Shown here piece after piece: positions 39,005 to 46,778 of a DNA stretch of 64,000 bases (the first letter of the stretch is position 1; every line of letters begins with the position of its first letter). Origin of the DNA: Uliginosibacterium sp. 31-16 (GTDB lineage: Bacteria; Pseudomonadota; Gammaproteobacteria; Burkholderiales; Rhodocyclaceae); assembly GCF_030730865.1 (NCBI RefSeq), contig NZ_JAVALZ010000002.1, positions 806,001 to 870,000 on the forward strand, read 5' to 3'. The translations under genes were made by a program, and so were the position numbers. Below the pieces are notes generated by a model, which ran no database searches, was not told the DNA's origin, and saw only the letters and a list, made by a program, of their open reading frames with translations.

Positions 39005-39037
39005 GCTTCCCCCGCTCACGCAGGGGAAGCATTTTTT
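39005..39037 (+). terminator. Intrinsic terminator of the 38666 gene
   Basis: GCTTCCCC and GGGGAAGC pair around a 10-base loop, followed by ATTTTTT. Confidence 0.85.
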
Positions 39038-39046
39038 CGTGTGGTT

Positions 39047-39898
39047 TCAAGCAGCGGGCAAATGACCCAGTGCATCAAGGATCAGGCGCGAGATGAGTTC
39101 GGCATCCGGCTCGGGCACCGCCACAGATGGCCGCCCTTTCGAGCCGGTCGCAACGATGCGCAATGCGCCAGCCTGACGTTCCACCATGAATTCATTGGCG
39201 CACGAGCGGCAGTACACCTTGTCACCCTGTACATGAGTGCGAAACACCGTGACACAGGGGCCGCAGCCCGGACACTCCTGCACCGGCACCCCCAGATCGG
39301 AATGCCCGAGGATGTGGCTCAGGGAACCGGAACGCGCCAACCGCACCAGACGTTCGGCGAAGTCCTGATCGAACTGCTGTCCGTAGCCGGCCTCGATGAT
39401 TTCCAGCGCCTTTTCCAGCGGCATGGCACGGCGCCATGGGCGGGCACTGGTCATCGCGTCAAAGGCGTCGCACACCGAAACGATGCGCGCGGCCAGCGGA
39501 ATGTCCAGACCAGCCAGGCCGTCCGGATAGCCCGAACCATCGAAATGCTCATGGTGATGACGGATCACCCCGGCCAGCATGTCTGCCAACGGATGCCCGG
39601 CCAGCAGGCGTGCGCCAACCGCCGCATGTTCCTTGACGATTTCATACTCGGATTCGATCAGGCGCTCGGGCCGGGTCAGTACGGCATCCGAGATGCCGAT
39701 CTTGCCCAGATCATGCAGGAAGCCGGCGATCGACACCTGCGCAATCACCGCCTCGCTCTGCACGCTGTTCTCGGCGATCAGGCGGCTGTAACGCGATACG
39801 CGCCAGGCATGCCCGACGGTGAACGGGTCCCGTGCCTCGATCATTGCCGCCATCGTGAACAACCCGATCAGTTCCTGCTCCATCTGCGCACGCATCAT
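39047..39898 (-). CDS. HD-GYP domain c-di-GMP phosphodiesterase with C-terminal zinc-ribbon-like segment
   Basis: 283 aa, soluble. HD-GYP motifs are intact: GHAWRVSRYS, HDLGKIG (His62, Asp63) and HHHEHFDGSGYPDGL, then DAFDAMTS, as needed for metal-dependent cleavage of c-di-GMP. From about residue 205 a short tail holds CPGCGPC and, 17 residues later, CRSC, likely a zinc ribbon. This combination is not the usual receiver-HD-GYP layout. The gene is close to the LapD receptor only in the broad sense of the same second messenger; they are 30 kb apart. Confidence 0.9.
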   Translation of the reverse strand: MMRAQMEQELIGLFTMAAMIEARDPFTVGHAWRVSRYSRLIAENSVQSEAVIAQVSIAGFLHDLGKIGISDAVLTRPERLIESEYEIVKEHAAVGARLLAGHPLADMLAGVIRHHHEHFDGSGYPDGLAGLDIPLAARIVSVCDAFDAMTSARPWRRAMPLEKALEIIEAGYGQQFDQDFAERLVRLARSGSLSHILGHSDLGVPVQECPGCGPCVTVFRTHVQGDKVYCRSCANEFMVERQAGALRIVATGSKGRPSVAVPEPDAELISRLILDALGHLPAA

Positions 39899-39970
39899 AG
39901 GCTCCCGAATATTTGCGTTCTGATCATACCTGCACGGCTGATCTGAGAAATGAAGAATTGATGCATGGTA

Positions 39971-40273
39971 TCAAGCAAGCTCTGCGCCGAAGCGCTGGCA
40001 AAGAGCTGCAAGGCTTTCCGCCCCGCTCGGGTCATGCAGCGCCCGCACGTAGGGCAGCATCTGCGGCAGACTGCATGAAGAGCAGGACGCCCAGGGACGC
40101 AGATAGGGCCGGCCATCCAGTCCTTGCTCAAGGCGCAAGGGGCTGCCATCGACGGCGAAGAACAGCCAGTCCTGCGCCGACAGGGCAGCGCCGGAGCACG
40201 ATTGAAAAACCGCTGCCGGGCTGGCAAATACGTGCAGGCTCTCATCCGCGACACGGAATCCGAACACGCTCAT
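39971..40273 (-). CDS. Hypothetical 100-aa protein coupled to etfA
   Basis: The ATG overlaps the etfA stop (ATGA), so it is read as the third gene of the etfBA operon. Sequence [16 protein letters not shown]..., with an [18 protein letters not shown] stretch and a CSSC motif near residue 65. No signal peptide or membrane helix. I do not recognise a family. An alternative frame over the same bases (39895-40254) has no ribosome site or coding character and was not chosen. Confidence 0.65.
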   Translation of the reverse strand: MSVFGFRVADESLHVFASPAAVFQSCSGAALSAQDWLFFAVDGSPLRLEQGLDGRPYLRPWASCSSCSLPQMLPYVRALHDPSGAESLAALCQRFGAELA

Positions 40274-41208
40274 CGGCGCAGGGCATCCGTCAGCTGCGGC
40301 AGGATTTCATGCAGATCCCCCACCAGCCCCACATCGGCCACCTTGAAAATCGGCGCGTCCGGGTCCTTGTTGATCGCCACGATCAGCTTTGCGTCCCGCA
40401 TGCCGGCCACATGCTGGATCGCGCCGGAGATGCCAACTGCGATGTAAACGTCGGGGGCCACCGCCTTGCCGGTCTGGCCTACCTGATAGTCGTTCGGGAT
40501 GTAGTTGGCGTCCACCGCCGCACGTGTGGCGCCCAGCGCGGCGCCCAGACAATCGGCCAACGGCTCCAGCAGACGATGATAGGCGTCATGACTGCCCAGC
40601 CCCCGGCCACCAGCCACCACCACACGCGCAGTAGCCAGCTCGGGGCGCGCGTTCTGCGGCAGGTCATTGCCGACCCAGCGACTCACCCCCATGTCCGGCC
40701 CGGCCGGCGCATCCTCGATCGGCGCCATGCCAGTCGCCTTGGCCACCGGCGCGAATGCGGCCGGACGCACGGTGACAAGTTTCAGCGGATCACTGCTGCG
40801 TACGGTTTCCAGCACATTGCCGGCATAGGTCGGACGCACGAAGGTTTCGGCATCCACGATGTCAATGATTTCAGAGATCTGTGCCACGTCGAGCATGGCC
40901 GCCACGCGCGGGCCGAGATTCTTGCCGAAGGCACTCGCCGGCAGGAATACGTGGGTATAGGCCGCCGCCATCTGTGCCACCACCATGGCCAGGTTTTCCG
41001 CCAGAAAGTGCTCGTAATGCTGGGCATCAACCTTGCGCACACGCGCCACGCCATCCAGGCCTGCCGCCGCTTCGGCGACGGCTTCGCAGCGATGGCCGAT
41101 CACCAGCACATCGGCCCGAGACGTCAGGCGCAGTGCGGCAGTCAGCACAGGCAGGGTCTGTGCCTTGAGGTGTGTATTGTCATGTTCGGCAATTACCAGC
41201 ACTTTCAT
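40270..41208 (-). CDS. etfA: Electron transfer flavoprotein alpha subunit
   Basis: 312 aa from ATG 41208 ([11 protein letters not shown]). Binds FAD and, with EtfB, takes electrons from acyl-CoA and related dehydrogenases to ETF:quinone oxidoreductase. The C-terminal FAD domain is clear: [45 protein letters not shown] and [21 protein letters not shown]. The start overlaps the etfB stop by 4 bases. Confidence 0.97.
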   Translation of the reverse strand: MKVLVIAEHDNTHLKAQTLPVLTAALRLTSRADVLVIGHRCEAVAEAAAGLDGVARVRKVDAQHYEHFLAENLAMVVAQMAAAYTHVFLPASAFGKNLGPRVAAMLDVAQISEIIDIVDAETFVRPTYAGNVLETVRSSDPLKLVTVRPAAFAPVAKATGMAPIEDAPAGPDMGVSRWVGNDLPQNARPELATARVVVAGGRGLGSHDAYHRLLEPLADCLGAALGATRAAVDANYIPNDYQVGQTGKAVAPDVYIAVGISGAIQHVAGMRDAKLIVAINKDPDAPIFKVADVGLVGDLHEILPQLTDALRR

Positions 41209-41969
41209 GTCGCACCTCCTGGAGCTTCGGCCAGCTTCGTCCGCACACACTGCGCCAATGCCTCAACCGAACTCACCCGCTGCCCTGCGGCACGTGGCGC
41301 CGGAGCCGCCACCTGCAAGATGCTCAGACGCGACGTCAGATCCACCCCCAATTCTTCCGCGGGCAACACCTCGATCACCGCCCGGCGGGCCTTCATCACA
41401 TTCGGCAAGCTGGCATAACGTGGCTCGTTCAACCGCAAATCAGTGCTGATCACGGCAGGCAGGCTCAGCTCCAGCGTTTCCAGTCCGCCATCAATCTCGC
41501 GCGTCACCGTCGCCGTTTCCGCTCCCATCAACAGCTTGGACGCGAACGTGGCCTGCGGCCAGCCAAGCATGGCAGCAAGCATCTGCGCGGTCTGACAGGC
41601 ATCATCATCAATGGCCTGCTTGCCCATGAGCACCAGTTGCGGCGCCTCGCGCAAAGCCAGCCACTTGAGCAGCTTGGCCACACCCAGCGGCTGCAGTTGC
41701 ACATCCGTTTCAATCAGCACGGCTCGGTCCGCTCCCATTGCCAGAGCCGTACGCAGGGTTTCCTGACAGGCTCCCAGACCACAGGACACCGCCACCAGCT
41801 CCCTGGCAATACCGGCCTCGCGCAGGCGAATGGCCTCCTCGAGCGCAATTTCATCGAACGGGTTCATCGACATTTTCAGGCCATCAGCATCCACGCCGCG
41901 GCCATCCTCACGTATCCGCACGCGCAGCTGGTAGTCCACCACGCGTTTGACCGGAACCAGAATTTTCAC
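41205..41969 (-). CDS. etfB: Electron transfer flavoprotein beta subunit
   Basis: 254 aa from a GTG start at 41969, supported by AGGAGGA 8 bases upstream. The opening KILVPVKRVVDYQLRVR, SMNPFDEIALEEAIRL and LVLMGKQAIDDDACQTAQMLAA match EtfB. First gene of etfB-etfA-(39971). The 128-base upstream region is shared with a divergent TetR regulator and holds inverted repeats. Confidence 0.97.
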   Translation of the reverse strand: MKILVPVKRVVDYQLRVRIREDGRGVDADGLKMSMNPFDEIALEEAIRLREAGIARELVAVSCGLGACQETLRTALAMGADRAVLIETDVQLQPLGVAKLLKWLALREAPQLVLMGKQAIDDDACQTAQMLAAMLGWPQATFASKLLMGAETATVTREIDGGLETLELSLPAVISTDLRLNEPRYASLPNVMKARRAVIEVLPAEELGVDLTSRLSILQVAAPAPRAAGQRVSSVEALAQCVRTKLAEAPGGAT

Positions 41970-42030
41970 GCTTTCATCCTCCTGCACAAGCGTTGAAGTA
42001 TGCCATTGCAAGCCCTGCGCCAAACCCGCC

Positions 42031-42072
42031 GATTTGCCTGATTGCACCGAAACCGGATAATGCAGGCAAATC
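42031..42072. promoter_or_regulatory. Candidate operator between etfB and the TetR gene
   Basis: GATTTGCCTG (42031-42040) and CAGGCAAATC (42063-42072) are perfect 10-bp inverted copies 22 bases apart. A second interlocked pair, AAACCGG and CCGGTTT, overlaps the right part. Such symmetry between divergent genes, one of them a TetR repressor, suggests autoregulation and control of etfBA. Confidence 0.45.
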
Positions 42073-42097
42073 CTGTCTGCTTTTCCGGTTTGCACAC

Positions 42098-42700
42098 ATG
42101 AACACGCCTTCCGCCCAATCCCCGAAAAATGCCACTGGCCGCCTCGCGCTGGATCGCACGGCCTGGATAGATTTCGCCACACGCGTTCTGGCTGAAGACG
42201 GCGTGGACGGCCTGCGCGTAGAGGTGCTGGCGCGCAAACTGAGCGTGACCAAAGGCAGTTTCTACTGGCATTTCAAGGATAGGCAGGCACTTCTCAATTC
42301 GGTAGTAACGGCCTGGCGCGACGCCCGGGTGCAGGAAGTCGAACTGCAGGTAGCCATCCCCGCCGCCGAAGCCACAGCCCAGATCCGGCGCATTCTTGAC
42401 CAGTACGCTACCACCCCCAATCAGCAACGCATGCGCACCGAACTCGCTCTGCGCGATTGGGCCCGCCGCGACAGCTTCGTGGCCGCTGCCGTGGAGACCG
42501 TTGATCAGGCCCGGCTGCAGAATGCGATGCGCCTGTTCAGCCTCGCCGGCTATCCGGCGGAGGAAGCCCACACCCGGGCCCTGCTGATGTTCACGCATGT
42601 ATTCGGCCTGTCGATGATGATGTTTGAAGACAGCATTTCACACGATATCGCCCAGAGCCATTCGGCTATTGCCGATCTGATAGCACGCCGGCCGGAGTAA
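42098..42700 (+). CDS. TetR/AcrR family transcriptional regulator
   Basis: 200 aa from ATG 42098. The N-terminal helix-turn-helix is complete: ATRVLAEDGVDGLRVEVLARKLSVTKGSFYWHFKDRQALLNSVV. The C-terminal ligand and dimer domain is helical with no named effector. It is divergent from etfBA by 128 bases, so a fatty-acid or acyl-CoA signal is a reasonable guess. Confidence 0.92.
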   Translation: MNTPSAQSPKNATGRLALDRTAWIDFATRVLAEDGVDGLRVEVLARKLSVTKGSFYWHFKDRQALLNSVVTAWRDARVQEVELQVAIPAAEATAQIRRILDQYATTPNQQRMRTELALRDWARRDSFVAAAVETVDQARLQNAMRLFSLAGYPAEEAHTRALLMFTHVFGLSMMMFEDSISHDIAQSHSAIADLIARRPE

Positions 42701-42812
42701 TCCACTTACATCCGCTTACACACGCTTTCAGGGGAGAAACACCTTCCCGTCATGCCACACCTAGGATGCAGGTACCGAAGTTCAACCTGCAACAAACACC
42801 AAGGAGTGCATC

Positions 42813-43397
42813 ATGAAAGCCAATCTCAAGACCCTGCTGACAATCGCCGGTCTCAGCCTCGCCACCCTGACTACAGCGACCGCCATTGCTCAAGCCGTGC
42901 CAGGCGCTACCGCCAGCCAGCCGCAAGGCCGTGCGCTGGAACGTTTCCACGCTGCGGATACGAACAAGGACGGCATCCTCTCGAAAGAAGAAGCCGAAAA
43001 GGGCATGCCGCGCATGAGCACGCGCTTTGCGGCCATCGACACCAATCAGGACGGCAAGCTCACGGCCGATGAATTCCAGAGCATGCGTGGCAACGCCCGT
43101 GGCATGGGACGCTCACAAGGCGCCGGGCCGCAAGCCGCATCCAGCGCGCCTCGGCAAGGCATGGGCCCGGGAACCCGCATGGGAGGCCGCTCTTCAGGCA
43201 TGCAACGTACCGGAATGCGCGGACAAGGTGGTCTGTGCGTCACGGGGGACGCAGACAAGGATGGTTTCGTCACCCGCGCCGAAGCCGAGAAAATCGGCCG
43301 TCCGAACGCGCTGAGCCGCTTTGATGCACTCGACACCAACAAGGATGGCAAGCTCTCGGCCGAAGAACGCGCCGCCTGCCCGGCGCAGAAGCGCTGA
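42813..43397 (+). CDS. Secreted four-EF-hand calcium-binding protein
   Basis: 194 aa with a signal peptide (LLTIAGLSLATLTTATAIAQA). Four EF-hand loops are readable: DTNKDGILSKEE, DTNQDGKLTADE, DADKDGFVTRAE and DTNKDGKLSAEE. Between the second and third lies a Gly/Met/Arg/Ser-rich linker of about 45 residues, whose DNA (43131-43203) resembles the palindromic repeat family. Predicted periplasmic Ca2+ sensor or buffer. It precedes a polyferredoxin gene by 87 bases and may share its transcript. Good AAGGAG ribosome site. Confidence 0.88.
   Translation: MKANLKTLLTIAGLSLATLTTATAIAQAVPGATASQPQGRALERFHAADTNKDGILSKEEAEKGMPRMSTRFAAIDTNQDGKLTADEFQSMRGNARGMGRSQGAGPQAASSAPRQGMGPGTRMGGRSSGMQRTGMRGQGGLCVTGDADKDGFVTRAEAEKIGRPNALSRFDALDTNKDGKLSAEERAACPAQKR
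43131..43203. repeat. Palindromic element copy 8, inside a coding sequence (tentative)
   Basis: AAGCCGCATCCAGCGCGCC at the left and GGAGGCCGCTCTTCAGGC at the right match the arms of copies 3, 4 and 1. The reading frame runs through as Gln-Ala-Ala-Ser-Ser-Ala ... Gly-Gly-Arg-Ser-Ser-Gly without a stop. Confidence 0.45.
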
Positions 43398-43405
43398 TCC
43401 TTCAA

Positions 43406-43440
43406 GGAGGACTGCCCGCCAGAACGGGCAGTCTCGCCTC
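43406..43440 (+). terminator. Hairpin after the EF-hand gene
   Basis: GGAGG-ACTGCCCG pairs with CGGGCAGT-...CCTCC around a 6-base loop, 8 bases past the stop. It has no T tract, so it may be a partial terminator or an mRNA-stabilising stem before the downstream gene. Confidence 0.45.
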
Positions 43441-43484
43441 CAACTCCAGCAGGGACCGATCCACATTTTTCGGGGAGTTGAGAC

Positions 43485-44696
43485 ATGAAAAAAAATCATC
43501 AGCACAGCCCATGGGTTCAGCCGGCAAGACTCGTCGTGCAACTCGCGTTTCTGGCTTTCGCCACCTTTGCCGCCTGGCGTCATCAAGTCCTCGGCGGCGG
43601 ACCGGATGGCTCGGCCCCGGTTGATGCACTATGCCCCTTTGGCGGCTTGGAAGCACTGTTCAAATTCGTAAGCAGCGGTGAGTTCATCCAGCGCCTGAAC
43701 ACCTCGGACTTCGTGCTGCTGGCTGGCACCATCGTGCTCGCACTCACGCTTGGCCGTTACTTCTGCGGCTGGATCTGCCCGCTCGGCACACTGCAGGAGC
43801 TGGCGCGCAAACTGGGACAAAAACTGTTCCGCAAAGTCCGGATCACGCTGCCAGCCCGCATCGACTCCCCGCTGCGCTGGCTCAAGTACGTGGTGCTGGT
43901 CTGGGCGCTGGTGTTCACCTGGAAGACAGGCACCCTGATCATCCGTCCTTATGATCCGTGGGCCGCCTATGCACATGGCTTTGCTGGCTGGAGCGAAGTG
44001 TGGGCCGAGTTTTCCGCAGGCGTCAGCATCCTGCTTGGCTCGCTGATAATCGGCCTGTTCATTGACCGCGTGTTCTGCAAATACCTGTGTCCGTTGGGCG
44101 CCTTTCTCGGCCTCACGGCAAAACTGGGACTGTTCAGCATCAAGCGCAATGGTGAAGGCTGCCTGGTCTGCAACAAGTGCGAGAAAACCTGCCCGGTCAA
44201 TATCCCGATCATGGCCATGCACGCTGTACGCTCCGCCGAATGCATCGGCTGCCTGACCTGCACCACCACATGTCCGACCGGCAAGAAAGGTACGGCCGAC
44301 GAAGGCAGGACTTTTCTGCTGCCGGCTATCGCCGGACGTCAGATTCGTCCGGCGATGGTCGGGTGGGCCGGGCTGGCAATTTTCATCGGCATGATCGGCA
44401 GCGCACAGCTGACCGGCTACTGGCGCACCCAGCCGGCGTCAATCGTGGCGGCCGTCACCAGTGCCGGCCAGCTTGATGCACAGGCCATCCGCGGTTACAT
44501 GACGCTGGAAGACGTCAGCAAGAGCTACGGGTTTGAACTCGACAAACTCTACCGGGAGCTCGGAATTTCGGAACAAAAGGTTCCCGCGACCTCGAAGTGC
44601 AAGGAGATCGGCAAGCTGCTCGGACTCAGCGAAAGCGAATTTGATACACAGAAAGTACGCGACGCGGTTGTCCGCCTGCAGAACAAGGGGAAGTGA
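43485..44696 (+). CDS. NapH/CcoG-like membrane polyferredoxin with C-terminal accessory domain
   Basis: 403 aa. Four or five membrane helices carry two conserved CxxxCP pairs (FCGWICPLGTLQEL and FCKYLCPLGAFLGL). A double 4Fe-4S ferredoxin segment follows: CLVCNKCEKTCPVNIP and CIGCLTCTTTCPTGKKG. After another helix near residue 305, the last 80 residues (IRGYMTLEDVSKSYGFELDKLY..) resemble a small domain found on some iron-sulfur and FMN-binding membrane proteins. It probably passes electrons between the quinone pool or a membrane donor and a periplasmic partner not present here. A terminator follows. Confidence 0.88.
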   Translation: MKKNHQHSPWVQPARLVVQLAFLAFATFAAWRHQVLGGGPDGSAPVDALCPFGGLEALFKFVSSGEFIQRLNTSDFVLLAGTIVLALTLGRYFCGWICPLGTLQELARKLGQKLFRKVRITLPARIDSPLRWLKYVVLVWALVFTWKTGTLIIRPYDPWAAYAHGFAGWSEVWAEFSAGVSILLGSLIIGLFIDRVFCKYLCPLGAFLGLTAKLGLFSIKRNGEGCLVCNKCEKTCPVNIPIMAMHAVRSAECIGCLTCTTTCPTGKKGTADEGRTFLLPAIAGRQIRPAMVGWAGLAIFIGMIGSAQLTGYWRTQPASIVAAVTSAGQLDAQAIRGYMTLEDVSKSYGFELDKLYRELGISEQKVPATSKCKEIGKLLGLSESEFDTQKVRDAVVRLQNKGK

Positions 44697-44718
44697 TCCG
44701 CACTCAACGAGAGCTCAC

Positions 44719-44752
44719 GACAGGCGTGAATCCCTTCACGCCTGTCTTCTTT
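44719..44752 (+). terminator. Intrinsic terminator of the polyferredoxin gene
   Basis: GACAGGCGTGAA and TTCACGCCTGTC form a perfect 12-bp stem with a 4-base loop, then TTCTTTT. Confidence 0.85.
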
Positions 44753-44855
44753 TGTCGCAGATCACACACCGGGGAACATGCCCCAAAGCGCAAACCGGGC
44801 TAGAATCCAGCCTCCGCCAGAGCACCGGCTGCATGCCTTTACCAAGTCGCCCGCC

Positions 44856-45368
44856 ATGTATTCGAAATACCCGCTGCGTCTCGTTTTTTTCGTGATCTTT
44901 GCTTACTGCGCCAGCCTGATCGGTTTCGGCCTGATCCTGCAGCATCTCAAGGGTATCGAACCCTGCCCCTTATGCATCCTGCAACGCTACGGTTTCGTGG
45001 CCTGCGGTCTGATCGCCCTGCTGGCCGGCCTGCATAACTCGCAAGGAGTAATGCGTCGGCTCTACGCCTTCCTGACCATGGCTGCAGCCATCGCGGGGGG
45101 CAGTGTGTCCGCGCGTCAGGTCTGGTTGCAGCACAATCCGCCGACAACAACGGTGTGCGGCCCTGATCTGCAATACATGATCGGAAACTTTCCTCTGGCG
45201 GACGCCTTGCCCATGCTGTTCAGAGGCACGGGAGATTGCGTCAAGGACGTGTGGACACTCTTTGGCCTGACCATTGCTGAATGGGCTTTGATCAACTTCA
45301 GCCTGATTGTTCTGGTTTGTTTGTGGCAGCTCTTCCGTCGCACCCCGGAAAGACGCCGCTTCAGCTAA
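44856..45368 (+). CDS. dsbB: Disulfide bond formation protein B
   Basis: Inner-membrane oxidase that recharges DsbA and reduces quinone. 170 aa from ATG 44856 (MYSKYPLRLVFF). Four helices; first cysteine pair Cys37/Cys40 in EPCPLCILQRYGF, second pair Cys101 and Cys128 in the long periplasmic loop. Monocistronic as far as can be seen. Confidence 0.95.
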   Translation: MYSKYPLRLVFFVIFAYCASLIGFGLILQHLKGIEPCPLCILQRYGFVACGLIALLAGLHNSQGVMRRLYAFLTMAAAIAGGSVSARQVWLQHNPPTTTVCGPDLQYMIGNFPLADALPMLFRGTGDCVKDVWTLFGLTIAEWALINFSLIVLVCLWQLFRRTPERRRFS

Positions 45369-45546
45369 GCGGCCCCGCCGCCGTTTGCCCCCACATGGCG
45401 CGTTCTGCAACACGCCAAGCTCACAGCCCGGTATCTTGAAGTTGAGAGGACTCTGGTCTAGCCACGTCCCAAGCATCAGACCTCGCCTGCGAGTCAGCAA
45501 CCTTCAGGGGTTTGATCCAGTCAAACGCTGAATCGCGACAATCAGC

Positions 45547-46578
45547 TCAGTTTGCGTGATCCGTCGCAGAGTTCGTATTGCGATTCAGTGCCAGTTGCTG
45601 GCGGGCCAGCGAAGCCTCCAGCCACTTGCGAATACGATTGGCATCACCAAGACGGGTATAACGCCCCCAGGAATCCAGCAAAACGATTGCCAGAGGTTTG
45701 TTACCCATCCAGGCCTGCATCACCAGACACTTGCCAGACTCGCTGATATACCCGGTTTTCTGAACATCAATCTGCCAGTCCGGGCTCTTCACCAGTGCAT
45801 TGGTATTGTGAAAGGCGTGGGTACGGCCATTGGCCAGAGTCGCGGTATAGCCGGTCGAGGTGGAAAACTCCCTGATCAGTGGATAGCGCGAGGCATTAGC
45901 CACCATGCTGGCCAGATCGCGGGCAGACGACACATTGGTCTTGGTCAGCCCCGTCCCGTCATAGAAGCGGGTTTCACCAAGGCCGAGCAAACGGGTCTTG
46001 ACATTCATTGCCTCCAGAAACGCAGGCATTCCGCCCGGGTAATTGCGCGCCAGCGCTGAGGCGGCACGGTTTTCCGACGCCATCAGGGCCAGATGCATCA
46101 GCTCTTCACGCGTCAGGCGGGTCCCCACCGTGAGGTGCGAACTGGTTCCCTTGATCCTGTCGACATCGTCCTCGGTGATTTCCAGCACCTCACCAAGATT
46201 CTGGTGCGCATCCAGTACCACCATGGAAGTCATCAGTTTGGTAATTGAGGCGATCGGCAAGGCTGCACTGGAATTTTTTTCCAGCAGGACTTCACCGGTG
46301 TTTACGTCCTGCACGTAAAACGCGGAAGACCTGATCAGCGGATTCCCCAGGCTATCGAAGTCAGCCTCTTTCACCGGCGCTGCTTTTTTCTTGCTGGCAG
46401 CTTTAGCAGGGGCCTTGGTTGCCTTTGGTTTGGCTGATACCGCCTTGACTGCGACAGAACGGCTGGCCGCAGGTTTCTTGCCGGGCTTCCCGGATTTGCC
46501 CGCCGCCACAGCCTGAAGCGGGAGCGACAGGAGCAAAGCCACACTCAGAAAACCCGCAATACATCGTCCGAAACGCAT
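45547..46578 (-). CDS. pbpG: D-alanyl-D-alanine endopeptidase (PBP7-like, S11)
   Basis: Periplasmic serine peptidase cutting peptidoglycan cross-links. 343 aa. Signal peptide (FLSVALLLSLPLQAVAA), then a Lys/Ala/Pro-rich stretch to about residue 70. Catalytic motifs are SITK (Ser111, Lys114), SEN (168-170) and KTG (274-276). The basic low-complexity spacer after the signal peptide is longer than in E. coli PBP7. The gap to dsbB (45369-45546) contains no recognisable element. Confidence 0.94.
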   Translation of the reverse strand: MRFGRCIAGFLSVALLLSLPLQAVAAGKSGKPGKKPAASRSVAVKAVSAKPKATKAPAKAASKKKAAPVKEADFDSLGNPLIRSSAFYVQDVNTGEVLLEKNSSAALPIASITKLMTSMVVLDAHQNLGEVLEITEDDVDRIKGTSSHLTVGTRLTREELMHLALMASENRAASALARNYPGGMPAFLEAMNVKTRLLGLGETRFYDGTGLTKTNVSSARDLASMVANASRYPLIREFSTSTGYTATLANGRTHAFHNTNALVKSPDWQIDVQKTGYISESGKCLVMQAWMGNKPLAIVLLDSWGRYTRLGDANRIRKWLEASLARQQLALNRNTNSATDHAN

Positions 46579-46615
46579 TGGATATCAGCCTCTGCAAACT
46601 ACAAAATCAGTACAG

Positions 46616-46643
46616 ATTGTAGCAATGATTCTTGAAAATTAAA
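46616..46643 (-). promoter_or_regulatory. Possible promoter of pbpG
   Basis: On the minus strand TACAAT (46621-46616) matches 5 of 6 for a -10 box, with a weak TTTAAT 16 bases upstream, in an AT-rich stretch about 40 bases before the pbpG start. Confidence 0.35.
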
Positions 46644-46718
46644 TAGATACGTGGATTTATTGAAGTACTTTCTCAGCAACAGAACTGCGCACATCAACAT
46701 CCAGACGAGTATACGTAC

Positions 46719-46742
46719 TTTCGGCCCGTATCCGGGCCGAAA
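46719..46742 (-). terminator. Hairpin after maeB
   Basis: TTTCGGCCCG and CGGGCCGAAA form a perfect 10-bp stem around a 4-base loop, 37 bases past the maeB stop. No long T run on either side. Confidence 0.55.
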
Positions 46743-46778
46743 TTGTACTGCTACCGGGTTAATCCGTACTGAGAGCCT

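Noticed and set aside
39895-40254. A 119-codon minus-strand frame over the third etf operon gene
   Set aside because: The other frame starts exactly on the etfA stop codon and has better composition.
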